Assembly: GCA_002347725.1 (NCBI GenBank)
Contig: DDXA01000001.1
Location: 62,001-126,000, forward strand
DNA: 64,000 nucleotides
Reading direction: 5' to 3'
Source: Actinobacteria bacterium UBA2272
GTDB lineage: Bacteria > Actinomycetota > Coriobacteriia > Anaerosomatales > Anaerosomataceae
The notes below the pieces were generated by a model that had not been told where the DNA came from, did not search any database, and saw nothing but the letters and a program-made list of their open reading frames with translations. Shown one piece after another: positions 35,463 through 44,824 of the stretch (positions are counted from its first letter, which is position 1; each line of letters opens with the position of its first letter). The translations under genes were made by a program, and so were the position numbers.

Positions 35463-37124
35463 ATGAGGCGCATCGGACTGTACAGCGACGTGCACGCGAA
35501 TCTGCCGGCGCTTCAGGCCGTGCTCGATCACATGCAGGCCGAGGGGATCACCGAGCGATACTGCCTCGGTGATCTGGTCGGATACGGACCGCACCCCGCC
35601 GAGGTGATCACACGCATGCGCGCCATCGGCGACACGGTCGTCCAGGGCAACTTCGATCGTGCGCTCGGCGCCAGGCTTCGCGACTCGGGCAGCAACCTGC
35701 CGACACCGCAGGAGATGCTCGATGCGGCTGAGTCCTACGCGTACACCATCGCCGCGATAAGCAGGGAAGACGAGCGGTATCTCGCGGCGCTACCGCGCGA
35801 GATCACACTCGAGGTCGATGGCGTTCGCATCCTGCTGTGTCACGGGACTCCGCGCAGGATGAACGAGATCGTCGCGCCGGACGCATCCGGCTCGTTGCTC
35901 GTGTCGCTCGTGCGTGGCGCCGGCGTCGATGCCGTGTGTTGTGGTCACGTGCACGTCCCGTTCCACCGCTCCATTCCCACCGAGGCCGGTGTCTGCCACT
36001 GGGTGAACGCAGGGTCGGTCGGCCGTCCGCGCGACGGCGACCCGCGTGCCGCGTGGGTGGAACTCGCGCTCGGTACGCACCAGGAGGTGCTCACGCGTGC
36101 GGTCGAGGACCTTGCGTGCCGGCGTATCGGCGAGACGGATCTCTGGTTGTCGGCGCACCCGCATCGGGTGGCGTACGACACCGAGTCCGTCGTGCGGGAC
36201 ACCGTCGCGCGCGGACTTCCCGCAACGCTCGCATCGGCGCTCTCCACCGGGTCGGAGACGCGTCACACCCTGTCTCCGTCGAGCGTCTCTGAAGCCGTCG
36301 ATCATCCCCACCACCACCGGGACGGTGTGCTTCGCCGGGCGTTCTCCACTCTCAGTGGAGGTGCGAGCCACGGGTGCGAAGCCGCGGGCGAGGGCCGGCA
36401 GTGCACGTGCGCGCTCGGAGACCGCATCGCGGCCTACGAGTGCTTTGCCGCGCTGTACCGGGACCCGCCGGCGTCGGCTCCGGGCGCGGTGGCCAGACTG
36501 GCCACCGCGATGCGTTCCTGTCGGAAGAACCCTCACCTCGATGACGGCGCGATCGAGGCCGCGCGGGACCTAGCGCTTCACGCACTCGAGCGCCCGGCCG
36601 GGTTGGAGGCATTTGCAGCCGAGCGTGTCCGCATTCACGGCGAGCCGGGACGGTTCGACCCGTTCACCCATGTGCTCTCGTCCAGCGAGCTCACATACCT
36701 CTCGGGAGATGGAGCGAAGAATGCGGCGGAACTCAAGGCACTCTATGCCGCCGCCGGTTTCACGTCGGCCGGGGACGGCGCCGGAGACGTCGGGCACATC
36801 TCGGTCGAGCTGGCGTTCATGGCTTACTGCCTCAGGCACGGTTCGGTCGCCGACTCGGAAAGTCTCGGCCTGGCACACGACTTCTTCGCGGGGCACCTTG
36901 CCGACTGGGCCGTTCTTCTCGCCGTGGTCACCGCACAACAGGCGACCGAACCGGTCATGCGCTACGTGGGTCTCGCGCTCGACAAGTACCTTATCTGCGA
37001 GGCCGCCACGTTCAGAGCGGCGGTTCCCGAGTACTGCGAGATGCGCGAGAAGGGGTCCGCACCGGGCGTGCTATCATCGGCGCGCACGGACGGCTTGCAC
37101 TCTCAGGGAGGCGGTCCACAGTGA
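35463..37124 (+). CDS. Metallophosphoesterase fused to a TorD-like chaperone domain
   Basis: 553 aa in one open frame. Residues 1-240: calcineurin-like phosphoesterase of the YfcE type with D9-x-H11, G36-D37, G62-N63-x-D65, H127 and G161-H162-x-H164, all metal ligands present. A linker (about 240-316) contains His-rich PHHHRD and several Cys. Residues about 317-520 resemble the helical TorD/DmsD family that binds Tat signals of molybdoenzymes (DRIAAYECFAALYRDPP, SSSELTYLSGD, GDVGHISVELAFMAYCL). I know of no such fusion. GTGA overlap with a MoaE-like gene supports a molybdoenzyme-maturation role; this is inference. RBS GGAGAG before ATG 35463. Confidence 0.8.
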   Translation: MRRIGLYSDVHANLPALQAVLDHMQAEGITERYCLGDLVGYGPHPAEVITRMRAIGDTVVQGNFDRALGARLRDSGSNLPTPQEMLDAAESYAYTIAAISREDERYLAALPREITLEVDGVRILLCHGTPRRMNEIVAPDASGSLLVSLVRGAGVDAVCCGHVHVPFHRSIPTEAGVCHWVNAGSVGRPRDGDPRAAWVELALGTHQEVLTRAVEDLACRRIGETDLWLSAHPHRVAYDTESVVRDTVARGLPATLASALSTGSETRHTLSPSSVSEAVDHPHHHRDGVLRRAFSTLSGGASHGCEAAGEGRQCTCALGDRIAAYECFAALYRDPPASAPGAVARLATAMRSCRKNPHLDDGAIEAARDLALHALERPAGLEAFAAERVRIHGEPGRFDPFTHVLSSSELTYLSGDGAKNAAELKALYAAAGFTSAGDGAGDVGHISVELAFMAYCLRHGSVADSESLGLAHDFFAGHLADWAVLLAVVTAQQATEPVMRYVGLALDKYLICEAATFRAAVPEYCEMREKGSAPGVLSSARTDGLHSQGGGPQ

Positions 37125-37501
37125 ACGAGCAGACGCCCCCGAGCCTGGACGTATGGCTCGCCGAGGCAAAACGCGAAGCCGACGCCGCGGGCGTGGGCAT
37201 GTACCTGTGCCACAACGGCGTTGTCCGTTCGTTCTCGCGTGACGGCCGCCTGGTGAGCGGGATGGATCTCGCCGTCGACCACGGGCGGCTCGCTGAGATC
37301 CTCTCGACCACCCGGCTCATGGATGGCGTGTCGATCGTGCGCGTCTGGGTCAACGAGGGACACCTCGAGGTCGGCGACGACATCATGTACGTCATGGTCG
37401 GCGGGGATATCCGGGACAACGTCTTCGAGGCGCTCTCGGCACTCGTGCGCATGATCAAGACCGAGGTCGTCACCGAGACCGAACAGCGTCCGGAGCAGTA
37501 G
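37121..37501 (+). CDS. MoaE-like protein (molybdopterin synthase large-subunit fold)
   Basis: 126 aa. It matches MoaE in VVRSFSRDGR near residue 35, the strand VRVWVNEGHLEVGDDIMYVMV (MoaE: HRxGxLxVGd) and RDNVFEALSALVRMIKTEV (MoaE: REAAFEAxxxxIDxLK). The catalytic-type Lys in MIKTEV is present; the usual terminal PIWKKE is absent, and the common His-Arg before GxLxVG is Asn-Glu, so activity is uncertain. No MoaD-like gene is visible nearby. GTG 37121 overlaps the preceding stop (GTGA). Linked to the TorD fusion. Confidence 0.7.
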   Translation: MNEQTPPSLDVWLAEAKREADAAGVGMYLCHNGVVRSFSRDGRLVSGMDLAVDHGRLAEILSTTRLMDGVSIVRVWVNEGHLEVGDDIMYVMVGGDIRDNVFEALSALVRMIKTEVVTETEQRPEQ

Positions 37502-37529
37502 CGCTCCGCCAGTCGAGACGAGCCTGCAC

Positions 37530-37826
37530 ATGACGCCGTCCGGGACACCGGATCCGCCCGAGTCGCGACGTATCGTCGTGGACGTGATGCGCCTGTGTCC
37601 CGATTGAGACTACGAGCTGCGGCTGGTCCAAGCCGTGTCGCGCTGGCCCCGGTGGCGGGGCAGGCTCATCATCCGCGAGTGGGAGCCGGAAGACCGGGCC
37701 CATGAAGGCGCGCCCGTGATCGTCGATGGTCGTTTCGGCGTCGATCCGGTGAACGTGAAGACCGTCCGCGCCGCCCTCGAGCGCGCCGACGACGAGCCCG
37801 TTCCCGCGCCCGAGCCGAGCGCGTAG
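37530..37826 (+). CDS. Thioredoxin-like selenoprotein with CxxU redox motif (in-frame TGA = Sec)
   Basis: If the TGA at 37605-37607 is read as selenocysteine, one frame runs from ATG 37530 to TAG 37826, 98 aa. It gives a short thioredoxin fold: strand RRIVVDVMRL, redox motif C23-P-D-U26, helix YELRLVQAVSRW, strand RLIIREW, then the cis-Pro strand APVIVDGRFGV and a last helix. The second redox Cys is the Sec position, as in known CxxU families. A SECIS hairpin lies 17 nt downstream (separate entry). Codon use and base composition run through the TGA without change. Ribosome site weak; it lies 28 nt after the MoaE-like gene and 60 nt before lpd. Probable thiol/selenol redox protein; partner unknown. 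Automated annotation would miss it. Confidence 0.82.
37605..37637 (+). promoter_or_regulatory. Bacterial SECIS element (UGA plus hairpin with GGUC apical loop)
   Basis: UGA (37605-37607), 17 nt, then GGUC (37625-37628) in the loop of a hairpin: CGGCU (37620-37624) pairs with AGCCG (37631-37635), extendable by two G-U pairs, loop GGUCCA. In E. coli fdhF the SelB-binding GGUC loop starts 18 nt after the UGA. Distance, loop sequence and stem agree with known bSECIS elements. Confidence 0.82.
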
Positions 37827-37886
37827 CCACCTGCTGCTACAATCGTCGGACATGCGAGCCGCTCGGCTCCGAACGGGGAGGTCAAC

Positions 37887-39281
37887 ATGCATATCGTCAT
37901 ACTCGGTGGCGGGCCCGGCGGCCACGGTGCGGCATTCGAGGCGGCCCGGCTTGGAGCTGACGTGACGTTGGTCGAGGCCCGTCGCCTCGGCGGCACGTGT
38001 CTGAACTGGGGCTGTATCCCGACGAAGACGATCCTGCGCTCGGCACACATCGTTGCCGACACGCGCGAGGCCGCAGCGTTCGGTCTGAGCGCGTCGGTCG
38101 CCAGTGTGGACGTACCTGCGCTGAGAGCGCGCAAGGAGGCGGTCGTCGACGAACTCGTGGGTCAGGTCGAGGGGACCGCACGGCGCTTGAAGGTGCGCGT
38201 CGTGGTCGGGACCGGCAGGCTTGTCGGACCGAAGGCGGTCGAGGTCGCGCTCGCCGACGGCACGACCGAGACCGTTGAAGGTGACGCGGTGATCCTTGCG
38301 ACCGGATCGGTCGTCTTCAAGCTCCCGGGCATCGACCACGATCTCGAGGGCGTGTGGACGAGCGACGAGGCGGTCGCGCTCTCGGACATCCCCAAAGACA
38401 TCGTCATCATCGGCGGCGGCGTTATAGGCCTCGAGTTCGCGTGCGCGTACGCGGCGTTCGGCAGTGTGGTGACCGTCGTCGAGCTGATGGAGCAGGTCCT
38501 GCCGGGTAACGACCGGCGCGTGGTGAAGCAGACGCAGGCTGCGCTTGAGGAGATGGGCGTCACCTTCCATCTCGGCGACGCGGTCGAGCGCGTGGAGCGC
38601 ATCGGTGAGCGGATGCGCGCGACGTTGCGCAGCGGAGCGGTGCTCGAGAGTGACATCGTGATGAGCGCGGTGGGGCGTATCCCCAACTCGGCGGGGCTCG
38701 GCTTCGAGGAGGCCGGGGTCGAGTTCGACAGACGAGCCGTCAAGGTCGACCAGTACTTCCGCACGAGCGTCGAGGGTGTCTATGCCATCGGGGACGTGAT
38801 CGGCGGCATGATGCTCGCCCACGTGGCCGACGAAGAGGGCGTCGTCGCGGCGAGAAATACGGTGGCGGAGTTGTCGACGGCCAGTGCCGAAGCGATCCTG
38901 GAGAGCGTGCGCTACGACTGCATCCCGGCGTGCGTGTACACCTTCCCCGAGGTCGCGGTCGTGGGGAGCACGCGCGACAGCGCCAAGGAACGCGGGGTCG
39001 ACGTGGTGCAGGCGGTCGCCAAGTTCGCCGCAAACGGTAAGGCGCTCGGTGAGGGCGACGCCGACGGGTTCGTGCAGATCGTCGCCGAGAAGGGAACCGG
39101 CGCGATCATCGGGTGCCAGATCGTGGGACCGCATGCCGTCGAGACGATTCACGAGGTCGCACTCGCCATCCGCCACAGCCTGACCGTGCGGGATCTCGCC
39201 GAGACCGTGCATGCGCACCCCACCGTCTCCGAGGTCATCCGCATGGCGTGCGCGGATGCGGCGGGCAAGTGCGGCTGCTGA
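37887..39281 (+). CDS. lpd: Dihydrolipoyl dehydrogenase
   Basis: 464 aa FAD disulfide oxidoreductase. Seen: FAD motif VILGGGPGGHGAA, redox disulfide GGTCLNWGCIPTK, NAD motif VIIGGGVIGLEFA, FAD second motif YAIGDVIGGMMLAH, and the catalytic His in AHPTVSE near the C-terminus. Regenerates lipoamide of glycine cleavage H protein or 2-oxoacid dehydrogenases; with lipA directly after it, glycine cleavage is likely in an anaerobe. Ends with an extra CGC motif (GKCGC), unusual. GGGGAGG precedes ATG 37887. Confidence 0.93.
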   Translation: MHIVILGGGPGGHGAAFEAARLGADVTLVEARRLGGTCLNWGCIPTKTILRSAHIVADTREAAAFGLSASVASVDVPALRARKEAVVDELVGQVEGTARRLKVRVVVGTGRLVGPKAVEVALADGTTETVEGDAVILATGSVVFKLPGIDHDLEGVWTSDEAVALSDIPKDIVIIGGGVIGLEFACAYAAFGSVVTVVELMEQVLPGNDRRVVKQTQAALEEMGVTFHLGDAVERVERIGERMRATLRSGAVLESDIVMSAVGRIPNSAGLGFEEAGVEFDRRAVKVDQYFRTSVEGVYAIGDVIGGMMLAHVADEEGVVAARNTVAELSTASAEAILESVRYDCIPACVYTFPEVAVVGSTRDSAKERGVDVVQAVAKFAANGKALGEGDADGFVQIVAEKGTGAIIGCQIVGPHAVETIHEVALAIRHSLTVRDLAETVHAHPTVSEVIRMACADAAGKCGC

Positions 39282-39282
39282 C

Positions 39283-40155
<873 letters not shown>

Positions 40156-40194
40156 CGGTCTTCTGCGGCGCCCGCTGGCTGCTACCATGGGCCC

Positions 40195-40926
40195 ATGGCA
40201 TGGGAACCGAGAACATACCGTCAGCGCGCCGGGGCCGCGGGGCTCGTTGGTTTCGGGGTCGTTCAGGCCGAGACCGACCTGCACATCAGCGCGTCTCGCG
40301 ACCTGACCGTTGAGGCGGCGGCGCTCATCACCGGACTTCGTGCCGATCTCGAGCGGTACATCGCGCGGCATCCGCTGTTCGCCGAGAGCTTCGTCCCGGT
40401 TGAAGCCGCCGAAGATGCGCCCGAGATCGTGCAGGCGATGGCCGCAGCGGGTGCTGCGGCTGGCGTGGGGCCGATGGCCGCGGTGGCGGGCGCGGTTGCC
40501 GAGCGCGTCGCACGGGGCCTGGCCGTTCACTCCCGAGAGGTGATCGTGGAGAACGGGGGCGATCTGTACCTCCTCGGCCGTACGCCGCGACGCGTGTTGC
40601 TCGTGGCCGGTGACTCGCCGCTGTCGGGCACTGTGGCCATCGAGCTCGCCGCTGGCGCATTCCCGCTCGCGATCTGCACATCGTCGGGTACGGTGGGGCA
40701 TAGTGTGAGTCTGGGCGTGGCGCACGCTGCCACCGTGGTTGCGGCCGACGGCGCGCTCGCCGATGCGGTGGCAACCGCGACAGGCAACCGCGTCCACGGC
40801 CCGGAAGACGTCGAGGCCGCACTCGCGTTCGCGCGGGGCATCACGGGCGTGCGCGGCGCGGCGGTGATCGCAGGGGACAGGCTGGGCGCGGCTGGCGATG
40901 TGACGCTCGCGCCCGTCGGGGGATGA
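40195..40926 (+). CDS. UPF0280 (COG2122) ApbE-like protein
   Basis: 243 aa. Matches UPF0280: YRQRAGAAGLVGFGVVQAETDLHISASRDL, PMAAVAGAVAERV, VIVENGGDLYL, and the ApbE-like CTSSGTVGHSVSLG. Families of this type co-occur with DUF39 and NIL-ferredoxin and, as I recall, were shown genetically in Desulfovibrio to be needed for homocysteine formation. Its location 4.5 kb after the methionine operon fits that link. Mechanism unknown. No strong ribosome site before ATG 40195. Confidence 0.85.
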   Translation: MAWEPRTYRQRAGAAGLVGFGVVQAETDLHISASRDLTVEAAALITGLRADLERYIARHPLFAESFVPVEAAEDAPEIVQAMAAAGAAAGVGPMAAVAGAVAERVARGLAVHSREVIVENGGDLYLLGRTPRRVLLVAGDSPLSGTVAIELAAGAFPLAICTSSGTVGHSVSLGVAHAATVVAADGALADAVATATGNRVHGPEDVEAALAFARGITGVRGAAVIAGDRLGAAGDVTLAPVGG

Positions 40927-40971
40927 ACGCGCTATCCGATCTCGACTGACTGACTCGGAAGGGGCCACTGT

Positions 40972-41265
40972 ATGGACAGCATCGACGAACTGGACATGTT
41001 CGAAGCCGAGCGCCGGCTGGCGCTCTACAACGAGTATCGCGACGCGGCGCGCGTCTTCACCTACTACATCGAGACGGAGCTGCGGGCGTATCTGGCCAAC
41101 GGTGTCGACGTTGAGCCGGTGACCGGCCCGGGCGGGATCTACTTCAAGGTGACGCTCACTGACGTGTGGATCTACGAGGCCGAGCGCCTGAACCGCTTCG
41201 TACCCGAGACGATCATCTACTCGGTCAACGACGTGCACGTCCAGATGCTTAAGGCCGAGGAGTAG
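40972..41265 (+). CDS. DUF2469-family protein
   Basis: 97 aa, typical Actinobacteria DUF2469: opening MDSIDELDMFEAERRLALYNEYRD, then FTYYIETELRAYLANGVDV and YFKVTLTDVWIYE, ending in DVHVQML. Function unknown; a family hallmark of the phylum, supporting the taxonomic reading. GGAAGGGG lies just before ATG 40972, and ligA follows after 6 nt. Confidence 0.9.
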   Translation: MDSIDELDMFEAERRLALYNEYRDAARVFTYYIETELRAYLANGVDVEPVTGPGGIYFKVTLTDVWIYEAERLNRFVPETIIYSVNDVHVQMLKAEE

Positions 41266-41271
41266 CCGCCG

Positions 41272-43356
41272 ATGACCGACGAGCGTGTCGTGGTGCCCGC
41301 CTCGGCTGAAGACGCCGCACGCAGGGCCGAGAAGCTGGCGACCGAGCTCAGACACCACAACTGGCGCTACTACGCCCTCGACGCTCCGGAGATCACCGAC
41401 GCTGCGTACGACGATCTCGTGCGCGAACTCATGGCGATTGAGGCCGCGTACCCCGAGCTCGTCACGCCCGATTCACCGACGCAGCGGGTGGGTGTCGGCC
41501 CGTCGGAGACGTTCGCGCCCGTCGTGCATGCGCAGCGGATGTACTCGCTCGACAACGCGATGGACGAGACCGAACTGGAGGCGTGGCTCGGGCGGGTCGA
41601 GCGCGATGCCGACGGTCGGGAGGTCGGCTACCTGTGCGAGCTCAAGATCGACGGCAGTTCGCTGGCGCTGACCTACGAGGACGGTCAGCTCGTTCGGGCC
41701 GCGACCCGCGGCGATGGCTCCACCGGCGAGGACGTGACGGCCAACGTGCGCACGGTCAAGAGCGTGCCGCTCCGCCTGCTCGTTCCCGCGCCGGGCGCGC
41801 TGGAGGTGCGCGGTGAGGTCTTCATGCCCAAGGCGAGCTTCGCCCGGCTGAACGAGGAGCAGGACGAAGCCGGGCTCTCGCCGTTCGCCAACCCGCGCAA
41901 CGCGGCGGCGGGCTCGCTTCGGCAGAAGGACCCGGCGGTGACGGCGTCGCGCGACCTGTCCACGTTCATCTACCAGGTTGTGGATCCCGCCGCCCGGGGG
42001 CTGGCGGGACAGCAGGCGGCCCTTGCGTGGCTCGGACGCGCCGGCTTCAAGGTCAACCCCGACATCGAGTACTGCGCGACGCCGGACGAGGTGCGCGCCT
42101 ACTGTGCGCGTGCGGTCGAGCGCCGCGGTGAACTCCCGTACGAGATCGACGGCGTGGTGGTGAAGGTCGACTCGTTCGCGCTGCAAGACGAGCTCGGCTA
42201 CACGAGCAAGGCGCCACGGTGGGCCATCGCGTTCAAGTTCCCGCCTGAGGAGAGGACGACACGCCTGCTCGATATCCGCGTGAGCGTGGGACGTACCGGC
42301 GCACTCACGCCGTACGCCGTCTTCGAGCCGGTGAGCGTGGCTGGCTCGACGATCGCGCGGGCTACGCTACACAACGCCGACGAGGTCGCGCGCAAGGGCG
42401 TGCTCATCGGCGACACGATCGTCGTGCGCAAGGCAGGCGACGTCATCCCCGAGGTCGTCGGACCGGTCGAGCGCCTGCGCGACGGCTCCGAGTGCGCGTG
42501 GGTGATGCCCGGTGCGTGCCCGAGCTGCGGGTCGGTGGCGTGGCGTCCCGAGGGGGAAGCGGTCTGGCGCTGCACGAACGTGGCGTGCCCCGCGCAGCGA
42601 CACGAGCGGCTGCTCCACTGGGCGAGCCGCGGAGCGATGGACATCGACGGGCTGGGCGAGGAGATCATGACCCGGCTCGAGGACGAGGGTCTCGTGGGTG
42701 ATGTGGCCGACCTGTACCGCCTGGATGCCGCCACGCTTGCTGCGCTCGACACCGGGCGCACCCGCAAGGACGGCTCGGTGATCACGCTCGGCGAGACGAT
42801 CGCCGCCAAGCTCATCACCAGCATCGAGGCGTCCAAAGACCGCCCGCTGGCGCGACTCCTCTTCGGGCTCGGCATCCGGCACGTCGGCTCGACGGTGGCC
42901 GAGCTTATCACCGCAGCGTACCCGTCGCTGGACGCGATCATCGCCGCCTCGGAGGATGAACTTGCCGCTATCGAGGGCGTGGGTCCACGGATCGCATGCT
43001 CGGCGATCGCGTTTCTCTCGAGTCCGGACAATCTTGCCGTGATCGGGCGGCTGGCCGAGGCCGGAGTACGTACCGCCGATGAGGCGCGCGAGACGCGCGA
43101 GCAGACGCTAGCGGGCACGACGTGGGTTCTCACCGGTGCGCTCGAGCGCTTCACCCGGGACGAGGCTGCATCCGCCCTCAAGGCGCTCGGAGCCAAAGTG
43201 ACCGGCAGCGTGAGCAAGAAGACGTCGTACGTGGTGGTCGGCGCGGATCCCGGGAGCAAGTACGATACGGCCCGCGAGCTCGGCGTCCGCATCCTGGATG
43301 AGGACGAGCTGGCAGCAACGCTTGCCGCCGGCGCCGTGCCGGAGGCCGCCGAGTGA
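41272..43356 (+). CDS. ligA: NAD-dependent DNA ligase LigA
   Basis: 694 aa. N-terminal Ia domain (HNWRYYALDAPEITDAAYD), adenylation lysine K125 in CELKIDGSSLA, OB fold, four-Cys zinc finger (CPSC ... CTNVAC), helix-hairpin-helix domain and a C-terminal BRCT domain (about 615-690). Seals nicks in replication and repair. GAGGAG precedes ATG 41272. GTGA overlap with the downstream protease-like gene is unusual for ligA. Confidence 0.96.
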   Translation: MTDERVVVPASAEDAARRAEKLATELRHHNWRYYALDAPEITDAAYDDLVRELMAIEAAYPELVTPDSPTQRVGVGPSETFAPVVHAQRMYSLDNAMDETELEAWLGRVERDADGREVGYLCELKIDGSSLALTYEDGQLVRAATRGDGSTGEDVTANVRTVKSVPLRLLVPAPGALEVRGEVFMPKASFARLNEEQDEAGLSPFANPRNAAAGSLRQKDPAVTASRDLSTFIYQVVDPAARGLAGQQAALAWLGRAGFKVNPDIEYCATPDEVRAYCARAVERRGELPYEIDGVVVKVDSFALQDELGYTSKAPRWAIAFKFPPEERTTRLLDIRVSVGRTGALTPYAVFEPVSVAGSTIARATLHNADEVARKGVLIGDTIVVRKAGDVIPEVVGPVERLRDGSECAWVMPGACPSCGSVAWRPEGEAVWRCTNVACPAQRHERLLHWASRGAMDIDGLGEEIMTRLEDEGLVGDVADLYRLDAATLAALDTGRTRKDGSVITLGETIAAKLITSIEASKDRPLARLLFGLGIRHVGSTVAELITAAYPSLDAIIAASEDELAAIEGVGPRIACSAIAFLSSPDNLAVIGRLAEAGVRTADEARETREQTLAGTTWVLTGALERFTRDEAASALKALGAKVTGSVSKKTSYVVVGADPGSKYDTARELGVRILDEDELAATLAAGAVPEAAE

Positions 43357-44435
43357 GGTCAGGACCGCCGCTCGTCTTGCACCCGCGTGCGTGCGATCGT
43401 TGTGGGCGCTGCCTGGATGCATGCTCCAAAGACGCGTTGCGCGTCGGGCGCACGTACCTCAAGGTCGACTGGACCGTCTGCGACGGCTGCGGCGCGTGCG
43501 TCAAGGCGTGCGGCCGGGGGGCGCTTTCGCTCAAGGGGAGCGCGAGGCGCGCGACGGGTGGGGGCAGCCGCGCCAGATCCGCTTCGCGTCCGGCCTCCGC
43601 CACGCCCCGGAGCAGAAGCTCCGCCAAGAAGGCCGCACGATCCCAGGCGACGACCGCAGGAGGGCTCGGCCCCTTGCTCGGCAGGCTCGGCGGCGGCGGG
43701 ACGCCCAGAAGCGGCGCGCGGGGCGGGTTCCAGTGGACGCTGCTCGAGGCCGCAGCGATGCTCTCGGTCACCTTCTCGGCGTTCGTGGTCAAGGAGACGA
43801 TCTCGGCATCAGAGGCGCTCGCTGCCGTGCCGCCGGATCTCGCCACGCCCGCCCGCATCGGGGTGCTCCTGCTCTACTACGCCGTGCAGGTCGCCGTGCT
43901 CGTCTGGTTGGTGCGGCGCAGGGGTGGCGACACGCTCGCGGCTCTCGGGTTGAGATCGGGCGGCAGCGGTGGCGTGCTGCGAGCGGCCTCGTCCGCAGGG
44001 CTCGTGGTGGGCGGCCTGATCGTCACGCGTCTGCTCGCGTCGGTGTACGCGTACCTCACGCGCGCATGGGGGCTGATGCCCGCCGAGGGCGCCGATCTGC
44101 CGGCGCTATTCGGCGCCGACGCGACAGGCTTCGTGCTTGCGGTCGTGATGGTGGTCCTCGTGGGGCCGGTGATCGAGGAGGCTGTTTTCCGTGCGGCTCT
44201 GCTCGAGGGGCTTGCCGCCCGCTTCGGTGTCTGGCCCGCGATCGTTGCGCAGGCTGCGCTGTTCGCCGCCCTGCACCGGAGCCTCTGGTTGCTCTTTCCG
44301 ACGTTCATCCTCGGTGTCGTTCTCGGCTACCTCGCGCACGAGCGCGAGAGCCTCTGGCCGCCCATCGCCTTGCACGCGCTCTACAACGCGATGACCGTGG
44401 CGGCGGCGTTCCTTGTGATGCCTGCTGGCCCCTGA
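43353..44435 (+). CDS. Fusion of a 2x[4Fe-4S] ferredoxin with a CPBP membrane protease
   Basis: 360 aa. Residues 1-60: bacterial ferredoxin with C14-C17-C20-C24 and C43-C46-C49-C53. Residues about 62-125: disordered Arg/Ser/Gly/Lys-rich linker. Residues 128-360: integral membrane CPBP (type II CAAX/Rce1-like) domain with EEAVFR (E275, E276, R280), H308 in ALHRS and HALYN (H341, N345). All four motifs that define the metal-free glutamate protease are intact. GTG 43353 overlaps ligA by 4 nt. The joining of an Fe-S electron carrier to a CPBP protease is unusual; function unknown. Confidence 0.85.
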   Translation: MRSGPPLVLHPRACDRCGRCLDACSKDALRVGRTYLKVDWTVCDGCGACVKACGRGALSLKGSARRATGGGSRARSASRPASATPRSRSSAKKAARSQATTAGGLGPLLGRLGGGGTPRSGARGGFQWTLLEAAAMLSVTFSAFVVKETISASEALAAVPPDLATPARIGVLLLYYAVQVAVLVWLVRRRGGDTLAALGLRSGGSGGVLRAASSAGLVVGGLIVTRLLASVYAYLTRAWGLMPAEGADLPALFGADATGFVLAVVMVVLVGPVIEEAVFRAALLEGLAARFGVWPAIVAQAALFAALHRSLWLLFPTFILGVVLGYLAHERESLWPPIALHALYNAMTVAAAFLVMPAGP

Positions 44436-44521
44436 CTCCGGACGCGGGTCTCTCGGGTATGATGGTGCGCGTCAGTCCCGACAGCCGGCAGCTGTGCTGC
44501 CGCGTATCCGGAGGCACTCGC

Positions 44522-44824
44522 ATGGCTATCACCGAGTCCGACGTCCGACACGTCGCTTTGCTCGCGCGGCTCGCGCTCACCGACGAGCAGATCACGACGC
44601 TCGCCGCCGAGCTCACCGGCGTACTCGGCCACATCGACGAGCTCCAGCACCTCGATCTCGCCGGCGTTCAGCCCACCGCGCATCCGCTCGCGGTGACCAA
44701 CGCCATGCGCGCCGATGTCGTCGTGCCGGGCCTTCCCCGTGCCGAGGCCCTGCGCAACGCTCCGGAAACCGACGGGAGCGCGTTCGTCGTACCGGCGATC
44801 ACCGGCACCGGGGAGGAGTCGTGA
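44522..44824 (+). CDS. gatC: Asp-tRNA(Asn)/Glu-tRNA(Gln) amidotransferase subunit GatC
   Basis: 100 aa, stabilising subunit of GatCAB. Family start ITESDVRHVALLARLALTDEQ, then LGHIDELQHLDLAGVQPTAHPL and ADVVVPGLPRAEALRNAPET. GGAGG (44510-44514) is 7 nt before ATG 44522. GTGA overlap with gatA. Confidence 0.94.
   Translation: MAITESDVRHVALLARLALTDEQITTLAAELTGVLGHIDELQHLDLAGVQPTAHPLAVTNAMRADVVVPGLPRAEALRNAPETDGSAFVVPAITGTGEES

Noticed and set aside
37605..37607. TGA as an ordinary stop with two separate small genes
   Set aside because: The left part would be a 25-residue peptide ending in the middle of a CxxC motif, and the right part lacks a ribosome site; SECIS geometry explains both.
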